64,000 nucleotides of DNA from Bordetella parapertussis (GCA_945903445.1 CAMDNZ010000015.1:1-64000); one strand, 5' to 3'. Positions 10,108-20,573 are shown, numbered from the stretch's first letter. A program made the numbers and translations. Notes: generated by a model not told the origin, from the sequence alone.

Positions 10108-10563
10108 ATGCAAATCATCCTGCTTGAAAAAGTCGTCAATGTGGGTAACCTCGGCGAAGTCGTTCGCGTCAAAGACGGTTATGCCCGCAATTTCCTGATC
10201 CCCCAGAAAAAAGCACGTCGTGCCACGGCTGTCGCTCTGAAAGAATTTGAAGCTCGCCGCGCTGAGCTGGAAAAGATTCAGGCCGAGAAGCTGGTCGCCG
10301 CTCAAGGCGTGGGCGAGCGTCTGTCGGATTTCCAACTGAGCATCAAACAGAAAGCCGGTATCGACGGCCGTCTGTTCGGTTCGGTCACCAATGCCGATAT
10401 CGCCGATGCCCTGCGCAAAGCCGGTTTCGATAGCGTCGAGAAGTCGCAGATCCGTCTGCCTAACGGTGCGTTGAAGGCCGTGGGCGAGTACGCCGTGTCC
10501 GTCGCACTGCACCCCGATGTCGTTTCCGACATCACCGTGCAAGTCGAGGGCGACCTGGCCTAA
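10108..10563 (+). CDS. rplI: 50S ribosomal protein bL9
   Basis: 151 residues from the ATG at 10108. The N-terminal RNA-binding domain reads [19 protein letters not shown] and is followed by [11 protein letters not shown]. The long connecting helix and C-terminal domain are complete. The frame is open back to 10048, but the L9 start is unambiguous. A perfect terminator follows. Confidence 0.98.
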   Translation: MQIILLEKVVNVGNLGEVVRVKDGYARNFLIPQKKARRATAVALKEFEARRAELEKIQAEKLVAAQGVGERLSDFQLSIKQKAGIDGRLFGSVTNADIADALRKAGFDSVEKSQIRLPNGALKAVGEYAVSVALHPDVVSDITVQVEGDLA

Positions 10564-10583
10564 TCCCCAGGTGGCTGCTCGAG

Positions 10584-10618
10584 AGCCGGCAGGTCGCTAG
10601 CCGACCAGCCGGCTTTTT
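10584..10618 (+). terminator. intrinsic terminator of the rpsF-rplI operon
   Basis: A 13-position stem (AGCCGGC-A-GGTCG / CGACC-A-GCCGGCT) runs straight into TTTTT. It has one internal A/A mismatch. Confidence 0.92.
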
Positions 10619-10658
10619 CTATTGTGGCGCGAGCCACGCGCGTGGGCGAAATCAAGTC

Positions 10659-11498
10659 ATGTCACAAGAACCGCCGGTCCCTCATGTTCAGCCGCCCGCC
10701 GGTCTGGATGCCTGGTTGGATGCATTGGATCCGACACGCGAGCCATCGGTCCGCCTAGCCGATCTGAATGGCGTGAGTTTCGTGATCAAGCGCCGTCAGC
10801 CCTCGCTTGCGCGTGGCGTGAGCTACGTGTTGCGCTATCTTCGCGCCAGCGTGCTGGCGGCGTTCTGTCGTCTGCTCTTGGGCGAGTGGCCGTCGCCGCG
10901 TTCCCTGGTTCACAATGGTTTGCCCCACGAGGCCGCGCGCCTGCGTCGTCTGACCGAAGCCGGGTGTCGGGTGCCTGCCGTGTGGCGCTACCGGAGCGGC
11001 GAGTTAGTGTTGGAGTTCGTCGGCCAAGACATGCCCTATTTGTTGCGCGAGACCGATCCGGCAGGTCGTCAGGCGTTGATCGATGAGATCGCCACTGATC
11101 TGGCAGCGTTTCACGCGGGCGGGCACTGGCATGGCGGTGCGCAGGTGCGTAACCTGACCCGTCGCGACGAGTGCATCTGGCGCTTGGATTTCGAAGAAAA
11201 CATCGGTGCCACCTTATCACTGTCTTTGGCACAAGCCTACGATGTCTACCAATGTCTATCGTCGATAGTGGTCTTGCGTCATGTCCCCGCCAACGAGTCG
11301 GCTGCCTTGGCCGATCGCTTGTTGCACGCCTACCTGGCGCAGAATAACGATCCCGCGCTGCGGCGATCGTTGACGCGTGTGGCCCGGGTGCTCGACCGCG
11401 CAGCGTGGTTGATGTTGCCGCTGCGCTGGGTGCCGGGGCGCGACGTGCAGGGTTTCTTCCGAGTCGCTCGCAGCCTCCGGTTACTATTGTCCTCATGA
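10659..11498 (+). CDS. kinase-like protein (LPS-kinase/BUD32-type fold), function unknown
   Basis: 279 residues with a protein-kinase-like layout. A lysine in FVIKRR (residue 44) may serve the nucleotide site. A catalytic-loop equivalent HGGAQVRN lies at 158-165 and a metal-loop equivalent DFEEN at 177-181. The usual catalytic aspartate (HGD/HRD) is replaced by glycine. From memory this HGGAQ-x-RN form recurs in the family, so it is probably not a recent mutation. Its stop overlaps the dnaB start (ATGA), so the two are translationally coupled. The substrate is unknown. Confidence 0.6.
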   Translation: MSQEPPVPHVQPPAGLDAWLDALDPTREPSVRLADLNGVSFVIKRRQPSLARGVSYVLRYLRASVLAAFCRLLLGEWPSPRSLVHNGLPHEAARLRRLTEAGCRVPAVWRYRSGELVLEFVGQDMPYLLRETDPAGRQALIDEIATDLAAFHAGGHWHGGAQVRNLTRRDECIWRLDFEENIGATLSLSLAQAYDVYQCLSSIVVLRHVPANESAALADRLLHAYLAQNNDPALRRSLTRVARVLDRAAWLMLPLRWVPGRDVQGFFRVARSLRLLLSS

Positions 11499-12865
11499 CC
11501 GCTACCCCCGACCAGCAGCTCGACTATCTTCGAGTGCCACCTCATTCCGTCGAAGCAGAGCAATCTGTTTTAGGCGGTTTGTTGCTCGATAACAATGCCT
11601 GGGACCGTCTGACCGACATCTTGCAGGAAGACGATTTCTATCGCCACGATCACCGGCTGATCTGGTCCCATATCGCTCGGCTGGTTAATCTGGCGCGCCC
11701 CGCTGACGTCATCACGGTCAACGAGTCCTTGGCCAGCGCCGCCAAGAGCGAAGAGGTAGGCGGTTTGGCCTATCTGAACGCGCTGGCGCACAATACGCCG
11801 TCAGCGGCCAACATCCGCCGCTATGCCGAAATCGTTCGCGAGCGTTCGATGCTGCGCAAGCTGGTGTCGATTGCTGACGAAATTTCGGCGGCTGCGTTCA
11901 ATCCCCAAGGCAAGGAAGCGCGACAACTGCTGGACGAGGCCGAGTCGCGCGTGTTTCAGATCGCGCAGGAAGGCGCACGCGGTGCCGCCGGATTCAAGGA
12001 AATTCAGCCCTTGCTGACCCAGGTGGTCGAGCGTATCGACGAGCTGTATCACCGCGATAGCGATTCGGATGTCACCGGCGTGCCTACCGGTTTTGCCGAT
12101 CTGGACAAAATGACATCCGGCCTGCAGCCGGGCGATTTGGTCATCGTGGCGGGTCGTCCATCGATGGGCAAGACCTCGTTCTCCATGAACATCGGCGAGC
12201 ATGTCGCTATCGAGCAAGGTTTGCCGGTAGCGGTGTTCTCGATGGAAATGGGTGCAGTGCAATTGGCCATGCGTATGCTGGGGTCGGTGGGGATGCTCGA
12301 TCAGCATCGCATGCGAACCGGCAAACTACTGGCCGACGACTGGCCCCGGGTCACGCATGCGGTTCAACTCATGCAGGACGCCCAGGTTTACATCGACGAG
12401 ACGCCAGCGCTGACCGCCATGGATCTGCGTGCCCGTGCACGGCGTCTGGCCCGTCAGTGCGGGCAGCTCGGCCTGATCATCATTGACTATATTCAGTTGA
12501 TGTCGGGCAGTGGCGGCGAGAACCGGGCAACTGAAATTTCGGAAATCAGCCGCTCGCTAAAGAGTCTGGCAAAAGAGCTGAACTGCCCCTTGATCGCGCT
12601 GTCGCAGCTGAACCGAAGCCTGGAACAACGCCCGAACAAGCGGCCCGTGATGAGCGATTTGCGCGAGTCGGGCGCTATCGAGCAGGACGCCGACGTGATT
12701 TTGTTCATTTACCGCGACGAGGTCTACAACCCCGATTCGCCAGACAAGGGCAGTGCCGAGATCATCATCGGCAAGCAGCGTAACGGCCCGATCGGCTCGG
12801 TACGCCTGACCTTCCAAGGCATGAGCACCCGATTCCTGAATTACACGGCCGGACAGCAGTATTGA
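11495..12865 (+). CDS. dnaB: replicative DNA helicase
   Basis: 456 residues from the ATG at 11495 that overlaps the preceding stop. The N-terminal primase-interacting domain starts at VPPHSVEAEQSVLGGLLLDN. The RecA-type C-terminal domain has Walker A GRPSMGKTSF and the IIIDYIQLM Walker B. DnaB is the hexameric helicase that unwinds DNA ahead of the fork. The frame extends upstream to 11405 inside the neighbouring gene, but that extension is not part of the family. Confidence 0.97.
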   Translation: MTATPDQQLDYLRVPPHSVEAEQSVLGGLLLDNNAWDRLTDILQEDDFYRHDHRLIWSHIARLVNLARPADVITVNESLASAAKSEEVGGLAYLNALAHNTPSAANIRRYAEIVRERSMLRKLVSIADEISAAAFNPQGKEARQLLDEAESRVFQIAQEGARGAAGFKEIQPLLTQVVERIDELYHRDSDSDVTGVPTGFADLDKMTSGLQPGDLVIVAGRPSMGKTSFSMNIGEHVAIEQGLPVAVFSMEMGAVQLAMRMLGSVGMLDQHRMRTGKLLADDWPRVTHAVQLMQDAQVYIDETPALTAMDLRARARRLARQCGQLGLIIIDYIQLMSGSGGENRATEISEISRSLKSLAKELNCPLIALSQLNRSLEQRPNKRPVMSDLRESGAIEQDADVILFIYRDEVYNPDSPDKGSAEIIIGKQRNGPIGSVRLTFQGMSTRFLNYTAGQQY

Positions 12866-13008
12866 GATACTGCGCCCGACGTTTGTGACCGACATTTGTG
12901 CCTGATGTTCGCGCCGGATGCGAATCGAGCCTGCCGCATATTCTGCGGCAGCCTAGGAAATCAGAACTCGCTACCCCGACGAAGAGGGCGCTATCTCGCA
13001 GGGCACGC

Positions 13009-13995
13009 TCAGGCTTCTTCGTGGGACTCTAACGGACGGCGCGCATAGCGGCTGGCCAGGTAGGCGCACACCATCAATTGAATCTGATGGAACAGCATGA
13101 TCGGCAGCACGATCGTGCCCACTGCACTGCCTGCGAACAACACCTGTGCCATCGGCACGCCAGTCGCCAGGCTCTTTTTCGAACCGGCAAACAGTAGCGT
13201 GATCTGATCGGCAGTGTTGAAGCGGAAAAGCTTGCCCAACAGCATCGACACGCCCAGCGCAAGCGCCAGTACGACGATGCAGCACACTACCAGGCCGAAC
13301 AGCGCGCCCAAGGGCGTGCTGGTCCACAGCCCTTCGTTGACTGCCTGCGAAAACGCCGTATAGACCACCAACAAGATCGAGCCTTGATCGACGTACTTCA
13401 GCACGGGCTTGTGGCGGGCCACCCAGGCACCGATCCAGCGGCGCATGATCTGGCCCAGCACGAAGGGCAGCAGCAATTGCGTCATGATCTTCAGCACGGC
13501 ATCGAACGATACCGGTGCGGCGCCGGCGTTTGCGATCACCGTTCCTACCAGCAGCGGCGTCACGAAGATGCCTAGCAGGCTGGATACCGATGCGCTGCAT
13601 ACCGCCGCGGGTACGTTGCCGCGCGCGATCGAGGTGAAGGCGATGGCCGACTGAACGGTGGCGGGCAGGCAGCACAAAAACATGACCCCGACATACAGCT
13701 CTGGCGTCACCAGTGGCATCAGCAGCGGTTGCAGTGCCAGCCCGATCAACGGGAACAGGATGAAGGTCACGCTGAAGATGGTGCCGTGTAGACGCCAGTG
13801 CGTCATGCCCGCGATAATGGCTTCACGCGACAGCCGTGCGCCATGCAGAAAAAACAACAGGCCGACGGCAATGTTTGTGATCCAACCGAAGGTCACCAGG
13901 CCAACGCCGTAGGCGGGGACGATGCTGGCGATCGCAACGACGGTCAAGAGCAGGAGAATGAAGGTGTCAGGTAGAAAGCGAAGCAGGCGTTTCAT
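13009..13995 (-). CDS. bile acid:sodium symporter-family (SBF/YfeH-like) transporter
   Basis: A 328-residue membrane protein with about nine or ten hydrophobic segments. The PxxxQSAIAFTSIARGN block (residues ~110-126) and polar residues in broken helices are typical of the SBF/BASS fold. Close YfeH-like members are annotated as bile acid:sodium symporters without proof of substrate. It is flanked by dnaB (convergent) and pdxA. The 143 bases between dnaB and this gene hold a CTGCCGCA/TGCGGCAG hairpin without a T-run, too weak to call a terminator. Confidence 0.85.
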   Translation of the reverse strand: MKRLLRFLPDTFILLLLTVVAIASIVPAYGVGLVTFGWITNIAVGLLFFLHGARLSREAIIAGMTHWRLHGTIFSVTFILFPLIGLALQPLLMPLVTPELYVGVMFLCCLPATVQSAIAFTSIARGNVPAAVCSASVSSLLGIFVTPLLVGTVIANAGAAPVSFDAVLKIMTQLLLPFVLGQIMRRWIGAWVARHKPVLKYVDQGSILLVVYTAFSQAVNEGLWTSTPLGALFGLVVCCIVVLALALGVSMLLGKLFRFNTADQITLLFAGSKKSLATGVPMAQVLFAGSAVGTIVLPIMLFHQIQLMVCAYLASRYARRPLESHEEA

Positions 13996-14157
13996 CGGAA
14001 GCGAAGACGGGCAAGAGCAAAGAGGGCATGCGCAACAAGGGCGAAGGCCATACGAAAAGCCGGCGCGATGCCGGGCGAACCCGGATTGTAGTCCGGCGAG
14101 CTTACTTCTGGTTGGTTTCGATCCGAAGAGTTGGGCCGATCGAGACAGTCGAGCACG

Positions 14158-15141
14158 CTAGACCGGATGCGCGCTCATTCGACAGGCCAGCACGAAGGCG
14201 GCATGTAAGGACCCCGGGTCGGCGAGGCCCTGCCCGGCGATATCGAACGCCGTGCCGTGATCGACACTGGTGCGTACGAAGGGCAGGCCCACCGTCACGT
14301 TTACGCCCTCGTCGACGCCCAGATACTTGACCGGTATCAAGCCTTGATCGTGATACTGGGCCACCACGATGTCGAATTCGCCGCGCCGCGCTCGCATGAA
14401 AATGGTGTCGCCCGGCCAGGGGCCGCTGGCGTCGAACCCAAGTGCGCGTGCCTGTTCGATGGCGGGAGCGATGATGCCGATCTCTTCCCGGCCGAATTTG
14501 CCGTTCTCGCCAGCGTGCGGATTCAAGCCTGCTACAGCAATCCGCGGATGCACGATGCCCATCTGGCGACAGGCACGATCGGCCAGGCGAATGGCGGTCA
14601 ATTCGGCATTCAAGGTGATGGCTGAGGGCACATCGGCCAGCGGTATGTGAATGGTCACCAACAGCACACGCAGTTCGGCGTTGGCCAGCATCATGGCGAA
14701 ATCGGCAGTTTGGCTGCGCTCGGCCAGAATCTCGGTATGACCCGGGAAATCCAAGCCGGCTTCATGCATGGCCGCTTTGTTCAGCGGCGCGGTGACGATA
14801 GCGCGCAGTTGCCCGGCGCGTGCGTGGTCGATCGCCGCCAGCACGGCGTCGTAGGCGGCTTGTCCAGCGCGCGCATCGACCTGCCCCCAGGGCAGACCGG
14901 TCAGGTCGGCACCGGTCGCGATGACCTCGACGATACCCGGCTCACCCGTGGCGGCTGAAGGCCCGACAATCGTGCGAACCTGGACGGGTATGCCCAGCAG
15001 GCGGGCGACCTCGGCCAACCGGCCAGGGTCGCCATAGACCACGGCCGGAGCAGGCAAGCCTTGCGCGATGCACTTCAGGACGATTTCCGGTCCGATGCCG
15101 GCCGCATCGCCCAAGGTGATGCCAACGGGCAGCACGCTCAA
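14158..15141 (-). CDS. pdxA: 4-hydroxythreonine-4-phosphate dehydrogenase
   Basis: 327 residues. It oxidises 4-phosphohydroxy-L-threonine in pyridoxal phosphate synthesis. The three metal-binding histidines of PdxA are present in GHTEILAE, NPHAGENG and AQYHDQGLIPVK. The frame runs upstream to 15480 inside the PhoH gene, but the family N-terminus (SVLPVGITLGDAAGIGPE) begins at a TTG at 15141. That TTG overlaps the preceding stop (TTGA) and has GGAG upstream. Confidence 0.93.
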   Translation of the reverse strand: MSVLPVGITLGDAAGIGPEIVLKCIAQGLPAPAVVYGDPGRLAEVARLLGIPVQVRTIVGPSAATGEPGIVEVIATGADLTGLPWGQVDARAGQAAYDAVLAAIDHARAGQLRAIVTAPLNKAAMHEAGLDFPGHTEILAERSQTADFAMMLANAELRVLLVTIHIPLADVPSAITLNAELTAIRLADRACRQMGIVHPRIAVAGLNPHAGENGKFGREEIGIIAPAIEQARALGFDASGPWPGDTIFMRARRGEFDIVVAQYHDQGLIPVKYLGVDEGVNVTVGLPFVRTSVDHGTAFDIAGQGLADPGSLHAAFVLACRMSAHPV

Positions 15142-16931
15142 AGGACATCTCCGGCGTAATCGGCCAGACGCGAGCGCTCGCCGCGTTGCAAGGTAATGTG
15201 ACCGGAGTGTGGCCAGCCCTTGAAACGATCGACTACGAAGGTCAAGCCCGAACTCCCCTCGGTCAGATAGGGCGTGTCGATCTGGGCAATGTTGCCCAGG
15301 CAGACCACCTTGGTGCCAGGGCCGGCACGCGTGACCAGCGTCTTCATTTGTTTGGGCGTGAGGTTCTGCGCTTCGTCCACGATCAGATACTTGTTCAGGA
15401 ACGTCCGGCCACGCATGAAGTTCAAGGACTTGACCTTGATCCGCGAGCGAATCAAATCCATGGTGGCCGCGCGGCCCCAATCATTGCCGCCTTCGCCGTC
15501 GCCCAGATTCAGCACGTCCAGGTTGTCTTCCAGCGCGCCCATCCACGGCATCATCTTTTCTTCTTCGGTGCCCGGCAGGAAACCGATGTCCTCACCGACC
15601 GGTACGGTCACGCGGGTCATGATGATTTCGGTGTAGCGCTTGGTTTCCAGCACTTGCGTCAGACCGGCGGCCAGTGCCAGCAGCGTCTTGCCGGTTCCCG
15701 CCTGACCTAGCAGCGAGACGAAATCGCAATCCGGGTTCATCAGCAGATTCATCGCGAAATTCTGTTCGCGGTTGCGTGCGGTGATGCCCCAGACGTTGTT
15801 CTTGCCATGGGTATAGTCGCGCAGCGTGGCCAGCACGGCGGTCTTGCCGTTGACCTCGCGCACCTGCGCATGCAGCGGCATCTGGCCGTCGAGGAACACG
15901 AACTGGTTCACCACGAATTGGCTACACAAGGGGCCACGGATCCGATAGAACGTGGTGCCGCCTTGTTGCCACGACTCGATGTCTTTGCCGTGCTTGTTCC
16001 AGAAGTCTTCCGGCAATTGGGTGATGCCGGAATACAGCAGGTCGGAATCTTCCAGGACGTGGTCGTTGAAATAATCTTCCGCCGCCATGCCCAGTGCGCG
16101 GGCCTTCAAGCGCATGTTGATGTCTTTGGACACCAGCACGACGTCACGCTTGGGATAGAGATCTTGCAGTGCCTGCACCACGCCCAGAATCTGATTGTCC
16201 GCCTTGCCCATGGGCAGGTCGGCAGGCAGGGTGCTGTGAATGGCATTGGTCTGGAAGAACAGGCGGCCCTGAGCGTCGCGGTTGCCCAGCTTGGCCAGCG
16301 GCAAACCGTCGTCCAGATCGGCTTCTTCGGCCACCAGCGCGTCCAGCGAGCGGCTGACCTGACGGGCGTTGCGCGCGACCTCCGACATTCCTTTCTTCTG
16401 ATGGTCGAGTTCTTCCAACGTCATCATGGGCAGATAGACGTCGTGCTCTTCGAATCGGAACAGGCTGGAGGGGTCGTGCAGCAGTACGTTGGTATCCAGC
16501 ACGAACAGCTTTTGGGTTTGTGTGCCTTTACGTGCGGGGCGGCTGGGCGACTCGATGGTGGCCGAGCCTGCTTTACGCGAGGCGGTGCGCTTGGGCGCCG
16601 CCGTTGCGGCTGCCAGGCCGGCGGTTCGCGATTCGGGTGCCGACACCTGTCGGGCAACGGGCGTCATCGAGGCGGGCGCGGCGTCGGCGAGTGCGCCGGT
16701 GGATGCCGCAGTAGCGGCCCGTTTGCGACCGCGAGCAGCGGTCGGGCTGGCGCCGGCGGCCAAACCGGCCAGCTCGGGCTGAACGGGATCGGGCTGCTCC
16801 GCCACGGCTTTGCGACCCGACGGGCGTCGGGCGGCGGGTTCATCGGTTTGCTGCGAGTCGAGCGTCAGGGTTTCGCCGCTGGGGAAGTTCAGGATGGCTG
16901 CGGGACGGGTGGGCAACTTGGGAAGCGGCAT
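15138..16931 (-). CDS. PIN-domain/PhoH-family ATPase (YlaK-like)
   Basis: 597 residues in three parts. An Ala/Arg/Pro-rich N-terminal region of about 135 residues has no recognisable fold. A PIN-like nuclease domain follows, with LFVLDTNVLLHDP and conserved acidic residues. The C-terminal PhoH ATPase has Walker A GQAGTGKTLLALA and Walker B-like YLIVDEAQNL. PhoH2-type proteins couple a PIN ribonuclease to an ATPase and may act as RNA helicase-nucleases. The gene overlaps pdxA by four bases. Confidence 0.88.
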   Translation of the reverse strand: MPLPKLPTRPAAILNFPSGETLTLDSQQTDEPAARRPSGRKAVAEQPDPVQPELAGLAAGASPTAARGRKRAATAASTGALADAAPASMTPVARQVSAPESRTAGLAAATAAPKRTASRKAGSATIESPSRPARKGTQTQKLFVLDTNVLLHDPSSLFRFEEHDVYLPMMTLEELDHQKKGMSEVARNARQVSRSLDALVAEEADLDDGLPLAKLGNRDAQGRLFFQTNAIHSTLPADLPMGKADNQILGVVQALQDLYPKRDVVLVSKDINMRLKARALGMAAEDYFNDHVLEDSDLLYSGITQLPEDFWNKHGKDIESWQQGGTTFYRIRGPLCSQFVVNQFVFLDGQMPLHAQVREVNGKTAVLATLRDYTHGKNNVWGITARNREQNFAMNLLMNPDCDFVSLLGQAGTGKTLLALAAGLTQVLETKRYTEIIMTRVTVPVGEDIGFLPGTEEEKMMPWMGALEDNLDVLNLGDGEGGNDWGRAATMDLIRSRIKVKSLNFMRGRTFLNKYLIVDEAQNLTPKQMKTLVTRAGPGTKVVCLGNIAQIDTPYLTEGSSGLTFVVDRFKGWPHSGHITLQRGERSRLADYAGDVL

Positions 16932-16998
16932 AAGGTCACTCTCGTTGATGGGCCGGCTGACTTCGCCTGTTTACAGAGGGATGAAACGTGCAACCGAC

Positions 16999-17466
16999 TC
17001 AGCCGATGCTGGCGGCCGCTTGCAGCACTTCTTTGGCGTGTCCGGGCACACGCAGGCCGCGCCACTCCTGAACCAGCACGCCATAGGCGTCGATCAGGAA
17101 GGTGCTGCGCTCGATGCCACGGACTTGTTTGCCGTACATGTTCTTTTGCTTCATGACGCCGTACAAATTGCAGACGCGTTCATCGGGATCGGAGATAAGG
17201 GGAAAGGGCAGCTTGTACTTCGTCTTGAAGGTGTCGTGCGATTTCAGGGTGTCGCGCGAAATCCCGATCACCACGGCGCCTGCCTCCAAAAATTCGGCAT
17301 GCAGGTCGCGGAAATCCTGGCTCTCGGTGGTGCAACCCGGCGTATTGTCCTTCGGGTAGAAATACAAGACGACCGCGCGGCCACGGCACTGGGCCAGGTC
17401 GATCGGGCCGATCGTGCTGTCGGCGGTGAATTCGGGGGCAGGTTTGCCGATGCGGGTAGGGGTCAT
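16999..17466 (-). CDS. bcp: thioredoxin-dependent peroxiredoxin of the BCP/PrxQ type
   Basis: 155 residues with the peroxidatic cysteine in NTPGCTTESQDFRD. It reduces hydroperoxides using thiols. The second cysteine five residues later in E. coli Bcp is absent. The only other cysteine (ERVCNLYG) is further on, so it may work as a 1-Cys or atypical 2-Cys enzyme. It overlaps the upstream Mth938-like gene by four bases. Confidence 0.93.
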   Translation of the reverse strand: MTPTRIGKPAPEFTADSTIGPIDLAQCRGRAVVLYFYPKDNTPGCTTESQDFRDLHAEFLEAGAVVIGISRDTLKSHDTFKTKYKLPFPLISDPDERVCNLYGVMKQKNMYGKQVRGIERSTFLIDAYGVLVQEWRGLRVPGHAKEVLQAAASIG

Positions 17467-17924
17467 TCAGGGGCTCCGGCCATGGGCATGAGGGCGACGA
17501 CCACGCGTCGGCCCTCGGACATCAGAATGTTGTAGGTGCGAGCCGCCGCCTGGGTGTCCATGGTTTCGACACCGATGCCTACCCGGGTCAGTGGGGCGAA
17601 GACGGCAGGATGCAAAAAGTGCTGGCGCGATCCGGTACCCAAAATCAGTACTTCGGGCGAGTCGGGGCTGGCAATATCGCCCGTCGGCCCGTCGGTTGCG
17701 TCCAGAAAAGCCATGGGATCGACGGGGGCGGCGATCAGGCTGGCTGGGCTGCGTAGCGTGGCGGTTGTGACTTCGGCCATCGTGCGTACCGGCCAGGGGT
17801 GGATGGCCCCTTCGGGACCAAACCAGACGGCGTGCGCGTAACGCACCAGGTTTACTTCGATATAGTCGTCGCCATAGGCGGTAACCGTGTTCAATGCGGA
17901 GGAAGGGTCCGAATGCAGCTTCAA
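17463..17924 (-). CDS. Mth938/DUF498-domain protein
   Basis: 153 residues. The pattern VLILGTGSRQHF...GIGVETMDTQAAARTYNILM...RRVVVALMP is the Mth938-like (DUF498) fold, related to mitochondrial complex I assembly factor NDUFAF3. The bacterial role is not established. It is coupled to bcp (4-base overlap) and divergent from alaC across 160 bases that must hold both promoters. Confidence 0.85.
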   Translation of the reverse strand: MKLHSDPSSALNTVTAYGDDYIEVNLVRYAHAVWFGPEGAIHPWPVRTMAEVTTATLRSPASLIAAPVDPMAFLDATDGPTGDIASPDSPEVLILGTGSRQHFLHPAVFAPLTRVGIGVETMDTQAAARTYNILMSEGRRVVVALMPMAGAPE

Positions 17925-18084
17925 TCATGACTCCGTCGTTGTTGATCCGATAATAGCGCAACGCGCGGCTTGCGCGTATGACGATTGCCCTACTTCCTTG
18001 TACGGCATTTGCCGGGGGCGGCGGCTTGCGCTAGATTAACGAGTTTGCTGCCGATACCGCGCCTGGGGCGCTTTGGGATGAGTC

Positions 18085-19272
18085 ATGAGAAAGTTCTCGC
18101 GCATTGAACGGCTGCCGCCGTATGTCTTCAACATAACCGGTGAGTTGAAGATGGCCGCCCGGCGGCGTGGCGAGGACATCATCGATATGTCCATGGGCAA
18201 TCCCGATGGCGCAACCCCGCCGCACATCGTCGATAAGCTGGTGGAAGTGGCCACGCGCGATGACACGCACGGTTATTCGGTCTCCAAGGGTATTCCGCGC
18301 CTGCGCAAGGCGATTTGCGACTGGTACCAACGTCGTTACGCGGTCACGCTGGATCCCGATAGCGAAGCCATCGTCACCATCGGCTCCAAGGAGGGCCTGG
18401 CGCACCTGATGCTGGCTACGCTGGACCAGGGCGACACGGTGCTGGTGCCCAACCCCAGCTATCCCATTCATATTTATGGCGCGGTAATTGCCGGCGCCAA
18501 TATTCGTTCGGTTCGCATGACTCCCGGCGTCGATTTCTTCGAAGAACTCGAACGCGCCGTACGCGAATCGATTCCGAAGCCGAAGATGATGATTCTGGGC
18601 TTTCCCAGCAATCCGACGGCGCAATGCGTCGATATGTCGTTCTTCGAGCGCGTGGTCGCTCTGGCCAAAGAACACGACATCCTGGTGGTACACGATCTGG
18701 CCTACGCCGACATCACCTTCGATGGCTATGTCGCGCCGTCCATCATGCAAGTCGAGGGTGCGCGTGATATTGCCGTCGAGTTCTTCACCATGAGCAAGAG
18801 CTACAACATGGCCGGCTGGCGTATCGGCTTCATGGTGGGCAATGCCGAATTGGTGAATGCTTTGGCTCGTATCAAGAGCTATCACGACTACGGCACGTTC
18901 ACGCCGATCCAGGTGGCGGCCATCGAAGCGCTGAACGGTCCGCAAGACGGCGTCGATGCCGTCGTCGCCCAGTACAAGGCGCGGCGCGATGTGTTGGTGC
19001 GCGGCTTGCACGAGGCGGGCTGGATGGTCGATATCCCCAAGGCGTCGATGTACATCTGGGCCAGGATTCCCGAGCCGTATCTGGCGCAAGGATCCTTGGA
19101 GTTCGCCAAGCGTCTGCTGGCCGAGGCCAAAGTGGCCGTCTCGCCGGGTATCGGCTTTGGCGAATACGGCGACGAGTATGTCCGTTTCGCCTTGATCGAA
19201 AACGAGCAACGCACCCGCCAGGCGGTGCGCGGCATTAAGGAAATGTTCCGCAAGGACGGTATCTTTAAATGA
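18085..19272 (+). CDS. alaC: alanine-synthesising PLP-dependent aminotransferase
   Basis: A 395-residue fold-type I class I/II aminotransferase. The PLP-binding lysine lies in [25 protein letters not shown] and [11 protein letters not shown] are the usual substrate and cofactor segments. AlaC-type enzymes make alanine from pyruvate and glutamate. Its stop overlaps the hom start by four bases. The operon with threonine genes suggests coordinated supply of aspartate- and pyruvate-family amino acids. Confidence 0.9.
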   Translation: MRKFSRIERLPPYVFNITGELKMAARRRGEDIIDMSMGNPDGATPPHIVDKLVEVATRDDTHGYSVSKGIPRLRKAICDWYQRRYAVTLDPDSEAIVTIGSKEGLAHLMLATLDQGDTVLVPNPSYPIHIYGAVIAGANIRSVRMTPGVDFFEELERAVRESIPKPKMMILGFPSNPTAQCVDMSFFERVVALAKEHDILVVHDLAYADITFDGYVAPSIMQVEGARDIAVEFFTMSKSYNMAGWRIGFMVGNAELVNALARIKSYHDYGTFTPIQVAAIEALNGPQDGVDAVVAQYKARRDVLVRGLHEAGWMVDIPKASMYIWARIPEPYLAQGSLEFAKRLLAEAKVAVSPGIGFGEYGDEYVRFALIENEQRTRQAVRGIKEMFRKDGIFK

Positions 19273-20573
19273 ACGCAGTGAAAGTGGGTCTGTTGGGGTC
19301 GGGTGTCGTCGGTGGCGGCACCTGGAACGTCCTGGCGCGAAACGCGTCTGAAATCGCCCGCCGTGCAGGGCGCAGCATCGAGATCACCCATGTGGGTGCC
19401 CGTGACGTCGAGCGTGCACGGGCTCGCGTGGGCGCATCGGTGCGAATTTCGCAGGATTTGCGGGCAGTGGTGCAAGACGCGGAAATCGATATCGTGGTCG
19501 AACTGATCGGCGGTATTTCGCCGGCGCGTGAACTGGTGCTGGAAGCCATCGCCAACGGCAAGCATGTGGTCACCGCCAATAAGGCCTTGCTGGCCAAACA
19601 TGGCAACGAGATATTCGCCGCAGCGTCCGAGCGCGGCGTGATGGTGGCCTTCGAGGCCGCAGTGGCCGGTGGTATTCCCATCATCAAGGCGATTCGCGAA
19701 GGCCTCACGGCCAATCGCATTCAGTGGCTGGCGGGCATCATCAACGGCACCACCAATTTCATTCTGTCGGAAATGCGTGCGCGGGGCCTGCCCTTTGATC
19801 GCGCCTTGGCCGATGCGCAGGGACTGGGGTATGCCGAAGCCGATCCCAGCTTCGATATCGAAGGCGTCGACGCCGCGCATAAACTGACGCTGCTGGCATC
19901 GCTGGCCTTCGGCGTGCCGGTGCAGTTCGACCGTTGTTACATCGAAGGCATCAGCCAACTCGCTCAGGAAGACATCGCTCACGCCGAGCGCCTGGGCTAT
20001 CGTATCAAACTGTTGGGCATCACCCGCCGCCGCCCCGATGGCATCGAGTTGCGTGTGCATCCGACGCTGATTCCGTCCGAGCGCCTGCTGGCCAACGTCG
20101 AAGGTGCCATGAATGCGGTGCTGGTCTCGGGCGACGCCGTAGGCCCGACCTTGTATTACGGTCAGGGCGCAGGCGAAGAGCCCACCGCTTCGGCCGTGGT
20201 GGCCGACCTGGTCGATGTGACCCGACTGCATACGGCCGACCCGCACAACCGGGTGCCGCACTTGGCTTTCCAGCCCGATGCAATGGCCGACACCGTCATC
20301 CTGCCGATGGCCCAGGTGCGCAGTGCCTACTATCTGCGCGTCACCGTGGAAGATCGTCCGGGTGTGTTGGCCGATCTGGCGCGTCTGTTGGCCGAGCAGC
20401 GAATTTCCATCGGCTCGATGTTGCAGCAGCCGCAGGGCGAGGCGCGTGCCGAGATCATTTTCCTGACGCATGAAGCCATCGAAGGCGATGTCGATCGTGC
20501 GATCGCCTTGACCGAAGCCTTGCCGTTTGTGTGTTCCAAAGTTACCCGCCTGCGTATGGAAAGCCTGTCATGA
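19269..20573 (+). CDS. hom: homoserine dehydrogenase
   Basis: 434 residues: an NAD(P)-binding domain ([14 protein letters not shown]), a catalytic domain ([15 protein letters not shown], with [15 protein letters not shown]) and a C-terminal ACT domain ([18 protein letters not shown]). It converts aspartate semialdehyde to homoserine; the ACT domain implies threonine feedback. It overlaps thrC by four bases. Confidence 0.97.
   Translation: MNAVKVGLLGSGVVGGGTWNVLARNASEIARRAGRSIEITHVGARDVERARARVGASVRISQDLRAVVQDAEIDIVVELIGGISPARELVLEAIANGKHVVTANKALLAKHGNEIFAAASERGVMVAFEAAVAGGIPIIKAIREGLTANRIQWLAGIINGTTNFILSEMRARGLPFDRALADAQGLGYAEADPSFDIEGVDAAHKLTLLASLAFGVPVQFDRCYIEGISQLAQEDIAHAERLGYRIKLLGITRRRPDGIELRVHPTLIPSERLLANVEGAMNAVLVSGDAVGPTLYYGQGAGEEPTASAVVADLVDVTRLHTADPHNRVPHLAFQPDAMADTVILPMAQVRSAYYLRVTVEDRPGVLADLARLLAEQRISIGSMLQQPQGEARAEIIFLTHEAIEGDVDRAIALTEALPFVCSKVTRLRMESLS

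Noticed and set aside
15807..17156. 449-codon plus-strand open frame opposite the PhoH gene and bcp
   Set aside because: It is antisense to well-conserved proteins, its product is low-complexity, and it crosses a gene boundary.
18888..20471. 527-codon minus-strand open frame opposite alaC and hom
   Set aside because: It lies antisense to two complete enzymes with conserved motifs and has no ribosome binding site or recognisable domain.
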